Source of the DNA: Bordetella pertussis 18323
GTDB lineage: Bacteria; Pseudomonadota; Gammaproteobacteria; Burkholderiales; Burkholderiaceae_B
Reading direction: 5' to 3'
Length of the DNA stretch: 64,000 nucleotides
Assembly (NCBI RefSeq): GCF_000306945.1
Contig: NC_018518.1
Span: 1,178,001-1,242,000 of the forward strand
Made by a program: the position numbers and the translations under genes
Part shown: positions 20,738 through 28,965 of the stretch, in pieces
Position numbering within the stretch: position 1 is the first letter of the stretch
How the letters are laid out: every line of letters begins with the position of its first letter
The notes under the pieces: generated by a model
What the model saw: the letters and a program-made list of their open reading frames with translations, nothing else
Databases searched by the model: none
What the model was told of the DNA's origin: nothing

Positions 20738-21185
20738 CGCGCGTGTCGTGCTTCAGGACACGTTCCTTTTCGCGCTGCCAGTCCTTTTCGCGGGCGGTGT
20801 CGCGCTTGTCGTACAGCTTCTTGCCCCGGCCCAGCGCGAAGTCCAGCTTGATGCGGCCGTTCTTGTAGTGCAGGTTGAGCGGAACCAGTGTGTAGCCGCG
20901 CTGTTCGACCTTGCCGATCAGCTTGCGGATTTCCTCGGCCTTGAGCAGCAGCTTGCGGGTGCGCGTGGCGTCGGGGCGGATGTGGGTGGACGCGGTAGGC
21001 AGCGGGCTGACGTGCATGCCCAGCAGGTAGATTTCGCCATCGCGCACGATGACGTAGCTTTCCTTCAATTGCACGCGGCCGTCGCGGATAGCCTTCACTT
21101 CCCATCCTTCCAGGACCATGCCAGCTTCGTAGCGGTCCTCGATGAAATAGTCGTGCGTGGCCTTGCGGTTATCGATAATACTCAT
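20718..21185 (-). CDS. smpB: SsrA-binding protein
   Basis: Binds tmRNA and delivers it to stalled ribosomes in trans-translation. The 155-aa product is normal length. It begins [20 protein letters not shown] and contains [35 protein letters not shown] and the basic tail ([20 protein letters not shown]) that enters the mRNA channel. It is divergent from ratA (65 bases between starts), the usual smpB/ratA-rnfH arrangement of proteobacteria. Confidence 0.96.
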   Translation of the reverse strand: MSIIDNRKATHDYFIEDRYEAGMVLEGWEVKAIRDGRVQLKESYVIVRDGEIYLLGMHVSPLPTASTHIRPDATRTRKLLLKAEEIRKLIGKVEQRGYTLVPLNLHYKNGRIKLDFALGRGKKLYDKRDTAREKDWQREKERVLKHDTRVNQRDS

Positions 21186-21250
21186 GGAGGCAATGGTAAG
21201 GGCGCGCGGTGCCGGTAAAATCCTAGCATTCTAGCCATTTGCGATAGCTG

Positions 21251-21685
21251 ATGCACAAAGTCCAACGATCCGTCCTGGTTCCGTATTCGGCCGCCCAGAT
21301 GTTCGACCTGGTGGCCGATGTCGAGAAATACCCCGAATTCATGCCGTGGTGCGGCGGCGCCGAGGTGCACTCGCGCTCCGAGCACGGCATGCAGGCCTCG
21401 ATCCTGATCAGCTTCGCGGGCCTGAAACAGCGCTTCAGCACGCGCAACACGCACGATTATCCGCAGCGCATCGATCTCGAGCTGGTCGACGGGCCTTTCT
21501 CGATGCTGGTGGGCCATTGGGTATTCCAGCCGCTGGCCGAGGATGCCTGCAAGGTGCTGTTCACGCTGGAGTACGCGTTCTCCAACCGCGCCCTCGAAAT
21601 GGTGGTGGGCCCGGTGTTCAACCGTATCGCGGCCAGCTTCATCGATTCGTTCACCAAGCGCGCGCAGGCCAAGTATGGCGAATGA
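21251..21685 (+). CDS. ratA: RatA/Coq10-like START-domain protein
   Basis: 144-aa polyketide-cyclase/START-like protein: VQRSVLVPYSAAQMFDLVADVEKYPEFMPWC at the start, FAGLKQRFSTRN in the middle and GPVFNRIAASFIDSFTKRA at the end. In Escherichia coli RatA is reported to block 50S joining, whereas in many bacteria and mitochondria homologues are Coq10-type ubiquinone-binding proteins; the sequence alone does not decide. It overlaps the next gene by 11 bases. Confidence 0.85.
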   Translation: MHKVQRSVLVPYSAAQMFDLVADVEKYPEFMPWCGGAEVHSRSEHGMQASILISFAGLKQRFSTRNTHDYPQRIDLELVDGPFSMLVGHWVFQPLAEDACKVLFTLEYAFSNRALEMVVGPVFNRIAASFIDSFTKRAQAKYGE

Positions 21686-22025
21686 CACGCCGGCGCCCGC
21701 CGGTTCGCTGCGCGTGACGGTCTGCCATGCATGCCCGGACGGGGCATGGCAGCGCGCCGTCACGCTGCCGGCCGGCGCCACGGTGGCCGACGCGGTGGCC
21801 GCCAGCGGCTTTGCCGCGGCGCACCGCGGCCAGGATCCCTGGGCGCATGGCGTGGGGGTGTTCGGCAAGGCGCAGGCGGCCGACGCGCCGCTGGCCGATG
21901 GCGACCGGGTGGAAATCTACCGGGGCCTCAGCTTCGACCCCAAGGAGTCGCGCCGGCGGCGGGCCGAGCACCGGCGTGCGCTGGCCGCGCGCGGCGGCAA
22001 GGCGCGTCCGGCCGGCCTGCTGTAA
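21675..22025 (+). CDS. rnfH: RnfH-family ubiquitin-like protein (RatB)
   Basis: 116-aa member of the RnfH/UPF0125 beta-grasp family: LRVTVCHACPDGAWQRAVTLPAGATVADAV at the start, then GVFGKAQAADAPLADGDRVEIYRGLSFDPKESRRRRAEHR (given as two neighbouring motifs, VFGKAQAADAPLADGDRVEI and YRGLSFDPKESRRRRAEHR). The biochemical role is unsettled. The ATG at 21675 overlaps the ratA 3' end, indicating coupling. The basic, Ala-rich tail (RRALAARGGKARPAGLL) is typical. Confidence 0.85.
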   Translation: MANDTPAPAGSLRVTVCHACPDGAWQRAVTLPAGATVADAVAASGFAAAHRGQDPWAHGVGVFGKAQAADAPLADGDRVEIYRGLSFDPKESRRRRAEHRRALAARGGKARPAGLL

Positions 22026-22125
22026 GGCCGCGGGCTTCCCGGGGCGATTGCGGCGTCCAGGCGCCCACATTGTCGCCGGCAAGACAGTGCGCGGCCGTTT
22101 CGGGCGTAACATACTCGCCAACGAC

Positions 22126-22145
22126 TTACGTTTACGTTAACGTCA
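22126..22145. promoter_or_regulatory. Candidate operator: three ACGT cores spaced six bases apart
   Basis: ACGT occurs at 22128-22131, 22134-22137 and 22140-22143, and the last two form the perfect palindrome ACGTTAACGT. It lies 77 bases upstream of the acyl-CoA dehydrogenase start. The pattern resembles the motif described for LiuR, the MerR-family regulator of branched-chain amino acid degradation in proteobacteria, from memory only. No liuR gene is in the window. Confidence 0.5.
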
Positions 22146-22221
22146 TGTCGAGCGGCCGCCGGCGATTCACAAGATCGCCACGCAGCCGCATGACCATACC
22201 GAGAACATCTGGAGACTGGCC

Positions 22222-23376
22222 GTGGATTTCGAACTCACCGACGAGCAGCGCGCGTTCGCGCAGGCCGCGCGCGACTATGCACAGGGCGAACTGGCCCCGC
22301 ACGCGGCGCGCTGGGACGCCGAGGGCATTTTCCCGCGCGAGGCCTTCGCCCGCGCCGGCGAACTGGGCTTTTGCGCCATCTATGCCAGCGAGGAGATCGG
22401 CGGACTGGGGCTGCCCCGGCTCGACGCCACGCTGGTCTTCGAGGAGATGGCGGCCGTGGACCCCTCGACCACGGCGTTCCTGACGATCCACAACATGGCC
22501 ACCTGGATGGTGGGGCAATGGGCCCGGCCGGCGGTGCGCGAGCAGTGGGGGCCGCTGCTGGCCAGCGGCGAGAAGCTGGCGTCGTACTGCCTGACCGAAC
22601 CCAATGCGGGCTCGGATGCCGGCTCGCTGGCCACGCGGGCCGAGCGCCAGGGCGATGATTACGTGCTCAACGGCGCCAAGGCCTTCATTTCGGGCGGCGG
22701 CGATACCGACCTGCTGGTGGTGATGGCGCGCACCGGCGGCGACGGGCCCGGCGGGGTCAGCGCCTTTGCCGTGCCCGCCGACGCCGCGGGCATCGCCTAT
22801 GGCCGCAAGGAAGAGAAGATGGGCTGGAACAGCCAGTCCACGCGGCCCATCACGTTCGAGCAGGTGCGCGTGCCCGCCTCGCACATGCTGGGCGAGCCCG
22901 GCGAGGGCTTCAAGATCGCCATGAAGGGCCTGGACGGCGGGCGCATCAACATCGGCACCTGCTCGGTCGGCGCGGCCCAGGGCGCCATGGACGCGGCGCG
23001 CCGCTGCATGGACGAGCGGCGCCAGTTCAACCGCAAGCTGGCGCAGTTCCAGGCGCTGCAGTTCAAGCTGGCCGACATGGCCACGCACCTGGTGGCGGCG
23101 CGCCAGATGGTGCGGCTGGCCGCCTGCAAGCTGGACGCCGGCTCGGCCGACGCCAGCACCTATTGCGCCATGGCCAAGCGCTTCGCCACCGACATGGGTT
23201 TCCAGATCTGCCTGGACGCGCAGCAGATCCATGGCGGATATGGGTATTTGCGCGACTATCCGCTCGAGCGCCTGGTGCGCGATACTCGCGTGCACCAGAT
23301 CCTGGAGGGCACGAACGAGATCATGCGGGTCATCGTCGCCCGACAATTGCTTGAAAAAGGAGCCGATATCCGATGA
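22222..23376 (+). CDS. Acyl-CoA dehydrogenase, probably isobutyryl-CoA dehydrogenase
   Basis: FAD enzyme of the acyl-CoA dehydrogenase fold (384 aa). The GTG start gives MDFELTDEQRAFAQAARDYA. Visible signatures are YCLTEPNAGSDAGSLATRA (FAD/substrate loop), EKMGWNSQSTRPITFEQVRVP, DAQQIHGGYGYLRDYPLERL, and EGTNEIMRVIVARQLL at the C-terminus, where the catalytic Glu region lies. The next two genes encode the following specific steps of valine breakdown, so isobutyryl-CoA is the best substrate guess. It overlaps the next gene by four bases. Confidence 0.88.
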   Translation: MDFELTDEQRAFAQAARDYAQGELAPHAARWDAEGIFPREAFARAGELGFCAIYASEEIGGLGLPRLDATLVFEEMAAVDPSTTAFLTIHNMATWMVGQWARPAVREQWGPLLASGEKLASYCLTEPNAGSDAGSLATRAERQGDDYVLNGAKAFISGGGDTDLLVVMARTGGDGPGGVSAFAVPADAAGIAYGRKEEKMGWNSQSTRPITFEQVRVPASHMLGEPGEGFKIAMKGLDGGRINIGTCSVGAAQGAMDAARRCMDERRQFNRKLAQFQALQFKLADMATHLVAARQMVRLAACKLDAGSADASTYCAMAKRFATDMGFQICLDAQQIHGGYGYLRDYPLERLVRDTRVHQILEGTNEIMRVIVARQLLEKGADIR

Positions 23377-24545
23377 ATGCGCCCGTGCTGTTTGAAGAAC
23401 GAATTGCCGACAATGGCGTGCGCCTGGGCGTGGCCACGCTCAATGCGCCGCAGACCCTCAATGGCCTGTCGCTCGAGATGGTCGAGCTGCTCGACGCGCG
23501 CCTGCGCGCCTGGGCCGCCGACGCGGCCGTGGCGATGTTCATCCTGCAGGGGGCGGGCGAGAAGGCGTTCTGCGCCGGCGGCGACCTGCACGGGCTGTAC
23601 CGCAGCATGCGCGAGAACACCGGTGGCGATCCCTGGGCCAATACCCATGCGCGCCGCTTCTTCGAGCACGAGTACCGGCTGGACTACCTGATCCACACCT
23701 ACCCCAAGCCGGTGCTGTGCTGGGGCCATGGCATCGTCATGGGCGGCGGCGTGGGCCTGATGATGGGCGCCAGCCACCGCGTGGTCAGCGAGACCACGCG
23801 CATGGCCATGCCCGAGATCACCATCGGGCTGTTTCCCGACGTGGGCGGCAGCTGGCTGCTCAACCGCATGCCGGGGCGCACCGGGCTGTTCCTGGCGCTG
23901 ACCGGCGCGCACGTGAACGCCTCCGACGCCTTCTTCGCCGGGCTGGCCGATTTCCGGCTCGATTCGGCGCAGTGGCCGGATTTCTGCGCCTCCCTGCTGA
24001 GCCTGCCGTGGGCCGGCCAGCCGGGCGGGCCCGGCACCGGCAACGCGGCGCCGCGCTCGATCAACGACGGCCTGCTGCGCCAGGCGCTGCTGGCGCACGA
24101 ACCGGCCACGCAGCTGGAGCCCGGCCCCCTGCGCCAGCATTCGTTCCTGGTGAACAGCCTGTGCAGCGGCAAGCGGCTGGACGACATCTACGCCGAGATC
24201 GCCGAGCTCAAGGATCACGCCGATCCCTGGCTGGCCAGGGCCGCGGCCACCATGCTGGCCGGTTCGCCCGGTTCGGCGCGGCTGGCGTATGCCCTGCAGC
24301 AGCATACGCGGCTGCGTTCGCTGGCCGATGTGTTCCGCATCGAGTACGTGGCCGCGCTGGCCTGCGCGGCGCACGGCGATTTCGCCGAAGGCATCCGTGC
24401 GCTGCTGGTCGACAAGGACAGGCAGCCGCGCTGGAATCCCGCCACCCTGTCCGAGGCCAGCGACGACTGGGTGCGCAAGTTCTTTGACGAGCCCTGGCCG
24501 GCCGGCCAGCCCCACCCGCTGGCGGACCTGGGCCACGGCGCCTAG
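23373..24545 (+). CDS. 3-hydroxyisobutyryl-CoA hydrolase-like (crotonase fold)
   Basis: 390-aa enoyl-CoA hydratase/isomerase-family protein of the longer HIBCH type. It has FCAGGDLHGLYRS (oxyanion loop), GIVMGGGVGLMMGASHRVV, and MPEITIGLFPDVGGSWLLNR with the Glu and Asp expected in hydrolases. Expected reaction: 3-hydroxyisobutyryl-CoA to free 3-hydroxyisobutyrate, the step before MmsB. ATG at 23373 overlaps the upstream stop. An enoyl-CoA hydratase role for methacrylyl-CoA cannot be excluded, since no separate hydratase gene is in the cluster. Confidence 0.82.
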   Translation: MNAPVLFEERIADNGVRLGVATLNAPQTLNGLSLEMVELLDARLRAWAADAAVAMFILQGAGEKAFCAGGDLHGLYRSMRENTGGDPWANTHARRFFEHEYRLDYLIHTYPKPVLCWGHGIVMGGGVGLMMGASHRVVSETTRMAMPEITIGLFPDVGGSWLLNRMPGRTGLFLALTGAHVNASDAFFAGLADFRLDSAQWPDFCASLLSLPWAGQPGGPGTGNAAPRSINDGLLRQALLAHEPATQLEPGPLRQHSFLVNSLCSGKRLDDIYAEIAELKDHADPWLARAAATMLAGSPGSARLAYALQQHTRLRSLADVFRIEYVAALACAAHGDFAEGIRALLVDKDRQPRWNPATLSEASDDWVRKFFDEPWPAGQPHPLADLGHGA

Positions 24546-24592
24546 GCGCGCCGGTTCGCTCGTTCCCCTATGACGCACAGGAGACAACCATC

Positions 24593-25486
24593 ATGAGCAG
24601 CATTGCATTCATCGGTCTGGGCAACATGGGCGCGCCCATGGCGCTGAACCTGGTCAAGGCGGGCCACGACCTGACGGTATTCGACCTGGTGCCGGCGGCG
24701 GTCAAGACGCTGACCGACGCTGGCGCGCGCGCGGCCGGTTCGGCCGCCGAGGCGGTGCAGGGCGCCGAACTCGTCATTTCCATGCTGCCGGCCAGCAAGC
24801 ATGTCGAAGGCCTGTACCTGGGCCAGGACCTGCTGGCCAGCATCGGCGCCAGCGCGCTGGTCATCGAGTGCAGCACCATCGCGCCCGATTCGGCGCGCAA
24901 GGTGGCCGCCGCCGCGCAGGCGCGCGGCATCGCCATGATCGATGCGCCGGTATCCGGCGGCACGGGCGGCGCCGCGGCCGGCACGCTGACGTTCATCGTC
25001 GGGGGCGAGGCGCCGGCGCTGGAGCGCGCGCGGCCGGTACTGGCCAGCATGGGCAAGAACATCTTCCATGCCGGCGGCGCCGGCGCCGGGCAGGTGGCCA
25101 AGATCTGCAACAACATGCTGCTGGGCATCCTCATGGCCGGTACGTCCGAGGCGCTGGCGCTGGGCGTGGCCAACGGCCTGGACCCCAAGGTGCTGTCGGA
25201 CATCATCAGCAAGAGCTCGGGCCGCAACTGGGCCACCGAGCTCTACAACCCCTGGCCGGGCGTCATGGAGCATGCGCCGGCGTCCAAGGGCTATGCCGGG
25301 GGCTTCGGCGTGGACCTGATGCTCAAGGACCTGGGGCTGGCGGCCGAGGCGGCGCTGGGCACGCGCTCGTCCATCCCGCTGGGAGAGCTGGCGCGCAACC
25401 TGTATTCGCTGCACAGCCAGGGCGGCAGCGGCGGGCTGGACTTCTCCAGCATCGTCAATCTGTATTCGCCGGGCGAGCGCAACTGA
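24593..25486 (+). CDS. mmsB: 3-hydroxyisobutyrate dehydrogenase
   Basis: NAD-dependent beta-hydroxyacid dehydrogenase oxidising 3-hydroxyisobutyrate to methylmalonate semialdehyde in valine degradation. The 297-aa product has the Rossmann start IAFIGLGNMGAPMALNLVKAG, the substrate loop DAPVSGGTGGAAAGTLTFIVGG (given as DAPVSGGTGGAAAG and TLTFIVGG) and the catalytic Lys region GAGQVAKICNNMLLGI. It lies 47 bases after the hydrolase gene with GGAGACAA near the start. The semialdehyde dehydrogenase (mmsA) that normally follows is not in the window. Confidence 0.9.
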   Translation: MSSIAFIGLGNMGAPMALNLVKAGHDLTVFDLVPAAVKTLTDAGARAAGSAAEAVQGAELVISMLPASKHVEGLYLGQDLLASIGASALVIECSTIAPDSARKVAAAAQARGIAMIDAPVSGGTGGAAAGTLTFIVGGEAPALERARPVLASMGKNIFHAGGAGAGQVAKICNNMLLGILMAGTSEALALGVANGLDPKVLSDIISKSSGRNWATELYNPWPGVMEHAPASKGYAGGFGVDLMLKDLGLAAEAALGTRSSIPLGELARNLYSLHSQGGSGGLDFSSIVNLYSPGERN

Positions 25487-25490
25487 TCCC

Positions 25491-25512
25491 GCCCTGGCCG
25501 GGCGGCCAGGGC
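25491..25512. terminator. Perfect GC-rich hairpin after mmsB
   Basis: GCCCTGGCC, a GGGC loop, then GGCCAGGGC: nine perfect base pairs directly after the mmsB stop. No T-tract follows; it may be a partial terminator or may protect the upstream mRNA. Confidence 0.45.
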
Positions 25513-25531
25513 CATTCCGCGAGAGGCTTGC

Positions 25532-25969
25532 ATGCCTGATACCGAGGCTTTCGAGGCGGCGCGCCAGCGCGTGCACGACAACTTTGCCCGCCAGAGCGTC
25601 ATGGCGCTGATCGGCGCGCGCCTGGGCGCCGTCGAACCCGGCGAGGTCGAGATCGCGTTGCCGTATCGCGCCGACCTGTGCCAGCAGAACGGTTTCCTGC
25701 ATGCCGGCATTTCCACCACCATTGCCGACAGCGCGGGGGGCTATGCCGCCTATACGCTGTTCGGACCCGGCGAAGACGTGCTGACATCGGAGTTCAAGAT
25801 GAACTTCCTGGCGCCGGCCGATGGCGAGCACTTTGTCGCCAGCGGCAAGGTGCTAAAGCCCGGCAGGCGGCTGAGCATCTGCCAGGTGGAGCTGCGCGCC
25901 TGCCGCGGCGAGCGCAGCACGCTGTGCCTGGTGGGGCTGATGACCGCGGTGCGGGTGACGCCGCGTTGA
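25532..25969 (+). CDS. PaaI-family thioesterase (hot-dog fold)
   Basis: 145-aa hot-dog protein predicted to hydrolyse acyl-CoA thioesters. It has the PaaI-type core CQQNGFLHAGISTTIADSAG (Asn, His and Asp near the active site), VLTSEFKMNFLAPADGEHFVA and KVLKPGRRLSICQVELRA. It follows the valine-degradation genes, 45 bases after mmsB, and may remove stalled CoA esters; the substrate is not known. Confidence 0.82.
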   Translation: MPDTEAFEAARQRVHDNFARQSVMALIGARLGAVEPGEVEIALPYRADLCQQNGFLHAGISTTIADSAGGYAAYTLFGPGEDVLTSEFKMNFLAPADGEHFVASGKVLKPGRRLSICQVELRACRGERSTLCLVGLMTAVRVTPR

Positions 25970-26028
25970 ACGGCGCGGCGGCCTATACTTGGCGCGCCAA
26001 TCCCGGCCGCCACGAGTGACGCCTGCCC

Positions 26029-26718
26029 ATGCCCGCCCGATCCCACCATCGCATCTTCCGTTCCGGCTGGCTGCGCGCCGCGGTGCTGGGCGCCAATGAC
26101 GGCATCGTCTCCACCGCCAGCCTGATCGCCGGGGTGGCGGCCGCGCAAGCCAGCTATGCCGCCATCCTGACTTCGGGCCTGGCCGGCCTGGTGGCCGGAG
26201 CGCTGTCCATGGCCGCCGGCGAGTACGTATCGGTGAAGTCCCAGGCCGATATCGAGGCGGCCGATCTGCGGCTGGAACAGAGTTCGCTCAAGCGCAATTC
26301 GCGCGAAGAGCTGGAAGAACTGACCGGCATCTATGTCGAGCGCGGCCTGTCGCCCGACCTGGCGGGGCAGGTGGCCCGGCAGCTGACGCGCCACAACGCC
26401 CTGGACGCGCACGCGCGCGACGAGCTGGGCATCTCGGTGCACAACCGCGCCCAGCCGGTGCAGGCGGCGCTGGCCTCGGCCGCGTCGTTCGCCGTCGGGG
26501 CGGTGCTGCCGCTGGCCATCGCCATGGCGGCGCCGCTGGCGCAACTGATGCCGGTGGTGATCGCCGGGTCGGTGGCCGGGCTGGGCATACTGGGCGCGGT
26601 GGCCGCGCGCGCCGGCGGCGCGCCGGTGGGGCCGGCCGCCGTGCGGGTGGTGTTGCTGGGGGCGGCCGCCATGGCCCTGACCGCGGGCGTGGGGGCCTTG
26701 TTCGGCGTGGCGGTATAG
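26029..26718 (+). CDS. VIT1/CCC1-family membrane protein
   Basis: 229-aa membrane protein of the vacuolar iron/manganese transporter family. It has AVLGANDGIVSTASLIAGVAAA in the first helix with the DGIVST signature, then LVAGALSMAAGEYVSVKSQ. A charged cytosolic metal-binding-like loop spans residues ~75-135 (SLKRNSREELEELTGIYVER), followed by three C-terminal helices. Bacterial members probably export Fe(II) or Mn(II); this is family inference. The stop lies eight bases from the IS481 copy 2 junction, so whatever originally followed is lost from this position. Confidence 0.86.
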   Translation: MPARSHHRIFRSGWLRAAVLGANDGIVSTASLIAGVAAAQASYAAILTSGLAGLVAGALSMAAGEYVSVKSQADIEAADLRLEQSSLKRNSREELEELTGIYVERGLSPDLAGQVARQLTRHNALDAHARDELGISVHNRAQPVQAALASAASFAVGAVLPLAIAMAAPLAQLMPVVIAGSVAGLGILGAVAARAGGAPVGPAAVRVVLLGAAAMALTAGVGALFGVAV

Positions 26719-26727
26719 CCGGACAGC

Positions 26728-27678
26728 CTAGCTGTGAACTGTCAATAGGTTGTATTCGTCCAGGTTGAGTCTGGAGATGGGTACAGCGCGCCCGATGCCT
26801 TGGTGGGGTCGATGCCAGTTGTAGTGGTGTAGCCAGGATTTCATGGCATCGGCTCGGTGTTGGGAGTTCTGGTAGGTGTGAGCGTAAGCCCACTCACGCA
26901 AGGCCGACTGGATGAAGCGTTCGGCCTTGCCATTGGTCTGTGGGCGGTAAGGTCGGGTAAAGCGGTGCTTGATGCCCAGCTCATGGCACAGCGCGGCGAA
27001 GGCGCGGCTGCGAAAGGCCGAGCCATTGTCGGTGAGCAAGCGCTGGATGGTCACGCCCAGGCGCTGGTAGTAGGCCACTGCGTCCTTGAGGAACTGGACG
27101 GCGCTGGGGAAGCGCTCGTCGGGGTGGATGTCGGTGAAGGCCACGCGGGCGTGGTCATCGATGGCCACGAAGACGAAGTCCCAGCCGGCCCCCTCAACGG
27201 TATCGCGTCGGTTGCCCGTGACCCGGTGGCCAGGGCGCTGGATACGTCCCAGCTTCTTGATGTCGATGTGCAGCAGATCGCCGGGGGCCTGATGCTCGTA
27301 GCGCACCACCGGCTCGGCCGGCTCCAGGTCGGCCAGGTGCGACAGACCGGCGCGGGCCAGGACGCGGCTGACGGTGCTGGCTGACACGCCCAGCGCCTGG
27401 GCGATGCGCGCTTGGGTCAGCCGCTTGCGGCGCAGCTCCACGATAGCCAGCGCCTTGGCCGGCGCAATCGCTCGGGGCGAGACCGTCGGGCGCGAGGACG
27501 CATCGGCCAAGCCCGCCTGGCCCTGAGCCAGGAAGCGGCCCAGCCATTTGCGCACAGTCGGCGCGGTGACCCCATAGGCGCGGGCCGCTTCAGGCACACA
27601 AACTTGATGGGCGATCAATTGCTGGACCATTTCGAGTCGACGTAGGAAGGTCAATCGGGCATGCTTATGGGTGTTCAT
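26728..27678 (-). CDS. IS481 transposase (copy 2)
   Basis: 316-aa transposase, identical in sequence to the copy 1 product, with the same HTH and DDE motifs. As in the other copies, the TAG stop (26728-26730 on the minus strand) is provided by the flanking CTAG, and the last residue is Ser. The reading frame is intact, so the element should still encode active transposase. Confidence 0.96.
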   Translation of the reverse strand: MNTHKHARLTFLRRLEMVQQLIAHQVCVPEAARAYGVTAPTVRKWLGRFLAQGQAGLADASSRPTVSPRAIAPAKALAIVELRRKRLTQARIAQALGVSASTVSRVLARAGLSHLADLEPAEPVVRYEHQAPGDLLHIDIKKLGRIQRPGHRVTGNRRDTVEGAGWDFVFVAIDDHARVAFTDIHPDERFPSAVQFLKDAVAYYQRLGVTIQRLLTDNGSAFRSRAFAALCHELGIKHRFTRPYRPQTNGKAERFIQSALREWAYAHTYQNSQHRADAMKSWLHHYNWHRPHQGIGRAVPISRLNLDEYNLLTVHS

Positions 27679-27775
27679 CCGGCCGGGCTCCTTGAGTGAA
27701 CTGGGGGGTCGGCGATTTCCAGTTTCTCAAATCCGGTTCGGATGAACCATGCATACAACCTATTGAATCTTCACA
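26733..27775 (-). mobile_element. IS481: IS481 copy 2, complete, mismatched flanks
   Basis: 1,043-bp element, same orientation as copy 1. The 6-bp flanks are CCTAGC on the left (26727-26732) and GCTAGG on the right (27776-27781). They share only the CTAG core, and both outer bases differ. A simple insertion should give identical NCTAGN repeats, so the two flanks most likely come from different insertion sites joined by recombination between IS481 copies. The right CTAG contains the stop codon of tal. Confidence 0.97.
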
Positions 27776-27776
27776 G

Positions 27777-28739
27777 CTAGGCCGCGCCGTGCGATTCGAT
27801 CAGCGCATCCAGCTTGCGCGCATCGGCCACGAACAGGCGGATGCCCTCGGACAGTTTCTCGCTGGCCATCGCGTCTTCGTTGAGCTGCGTACGGAACGCC
27901 ACCTCGCCGCCATCCAGGCGGACCGCGTCGGCGTCGTCATGGCCGGCCTGCGGCGACAGCGCGGCGGGCACCTCGCCCTCGGTCTGCGCCAGCCGGGTCA
28001 GCAGTTCCGGGCTGATCGTCAGCAGGTCGCAGCCGGCCAGCGCCAGGATCTGGTCCACGTTGCGGAAGCTGGCGCCCATGATCTCGGTCTCGATGCCGAA
28101 GCGCTTGTAATAGCGATAGATGCGGCTGACCGATTGCACGCCCGGATCGTTGGCGCCGCGGCGCGCATCCTCGACCCACTCGGCGCCGGCGTTCTTCTTG
28201 TGCCAGTCGTAGATGCGGCCGACGAACGGCGAGATCAGCTGCACGCCGGCGTCGGCGCAGGCCGCCGCCTGCGGCAGGCAGAACAGCAGCGTCAGGTTGC
28301 AGCGGATGCCCTCGGCCTGCAGCACGCGCGCGGCCTGGATGCCCTCCCAGGTGGAGGCGATCTTGATCAGCACCCGTTCGCGCGGCACGCCGGCCGCCTG
28401 GTACAGGGCGATCAGGCCGCGGGCGCGCTCGACCGTGGCGCGCGTGTCGAAGGACAGGCGCGCATCCACCTCGGTGGAGACCCGGCCCGGCACGATATCG
28501 AGGATCTGGCGGCCGAACGCGACCAGCAGGCGGTCGGTGATCTCGGCCGGCGAGGCGCCCTGGTGCGCGCGCGCCGTCTGGACCAGCAGCGGCCGGTACG
28601 CCTCTTGCTGCACGGCCTTGAGGATCAGCGAGGGGTTGGTGGTGGCGTCGGTGGGGCGCAGCGCACGCATCGCTTCGAAATCGCCGGTATCGGCAACGAC
28701 AACGGTATGGCGGCGCAACGCTTCGAGTTGGCTGGGCAT
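27777..28739 (-). CDS. tal: Transaldolase
   Basis: Pentose-phosphate enzyme transferring a dihydroxyacetone unit from sedoheptulose 7-P to glyceraldehyde 3-P. The 320-aa length is normal. Motifs: [30 protein letters not shown] (given as VVVADTGDF and [15 protein letters not shown]), the Schiff-base Lys region [37 protein letters not shown] and [17 protein letters not shown] at 28739 gives [14 protein letters not shown]; a longer in-frame start at 28760 is less likely. The TAG stop overlaps the IS481 target, yet the C-terminus ([11 protein letters not shown]) looks natural. Confidence 0.94.
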   Translation of the reverse strand: MPSQLEALRRHTVVVADTGDFEAMRALRPTDATTNPSLILKAVQQEAYRPLLVQTARAHQGASPAEITDRLLVAFGRQILDIVPGRVSTEVDARLSFDTRATVERARGLIALYQAAGVPRERVLIKIASTWEGIQAARVLQAEGIRCNLTLLFCLPQAAACADAGVQLISPFVGRIYDWHKKNAGAEWVEDARRGANDPGVQSVSRIYRYYKRFGIETEIMGASFRNVDQILALAGCDLLTISPELLTRLAQTEGEVPAALSPQAGHDDADAVRLDGGEVAFRTQLNEDAMASEKLSEGIRLFVADARKLDALIESHGAA

Positions 28740-28920
28740 AAGGCGAATCTGAGCGGACAATGAGTGGCGGAACCCCTAGGGTAGCACCCCGTCGCGCATG
28801 GGCCGGGCAACGGCTGGAAAATTTTGGGGACGCAGCGATGCCGGCATGGCCGTCGGCCCGGATGATCTGCCCGCGCAGCCTTATCCGGCGCGCCATGCGG
28901 GGAAAATTGGTTGTCCAGGG

Positions 28921-28926
28921 TATAAT
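28921..28926 (+). promoter_or_regulatory. Perfect -10 hexamer upstream of carA
   Basis: TATAAT, the exact sigma-70 consensus -10, lies 40 bases before the carA start. No good -35 was found at 16-18 bases upstream (the sequence there is GC-rich). A start site near 28933 would give a short leader. Confidence 0.5.
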
Positions 28927-28965
28927 CTGAAAGTTTGATTATCGATTCTGAAACCGGGGTTTACT

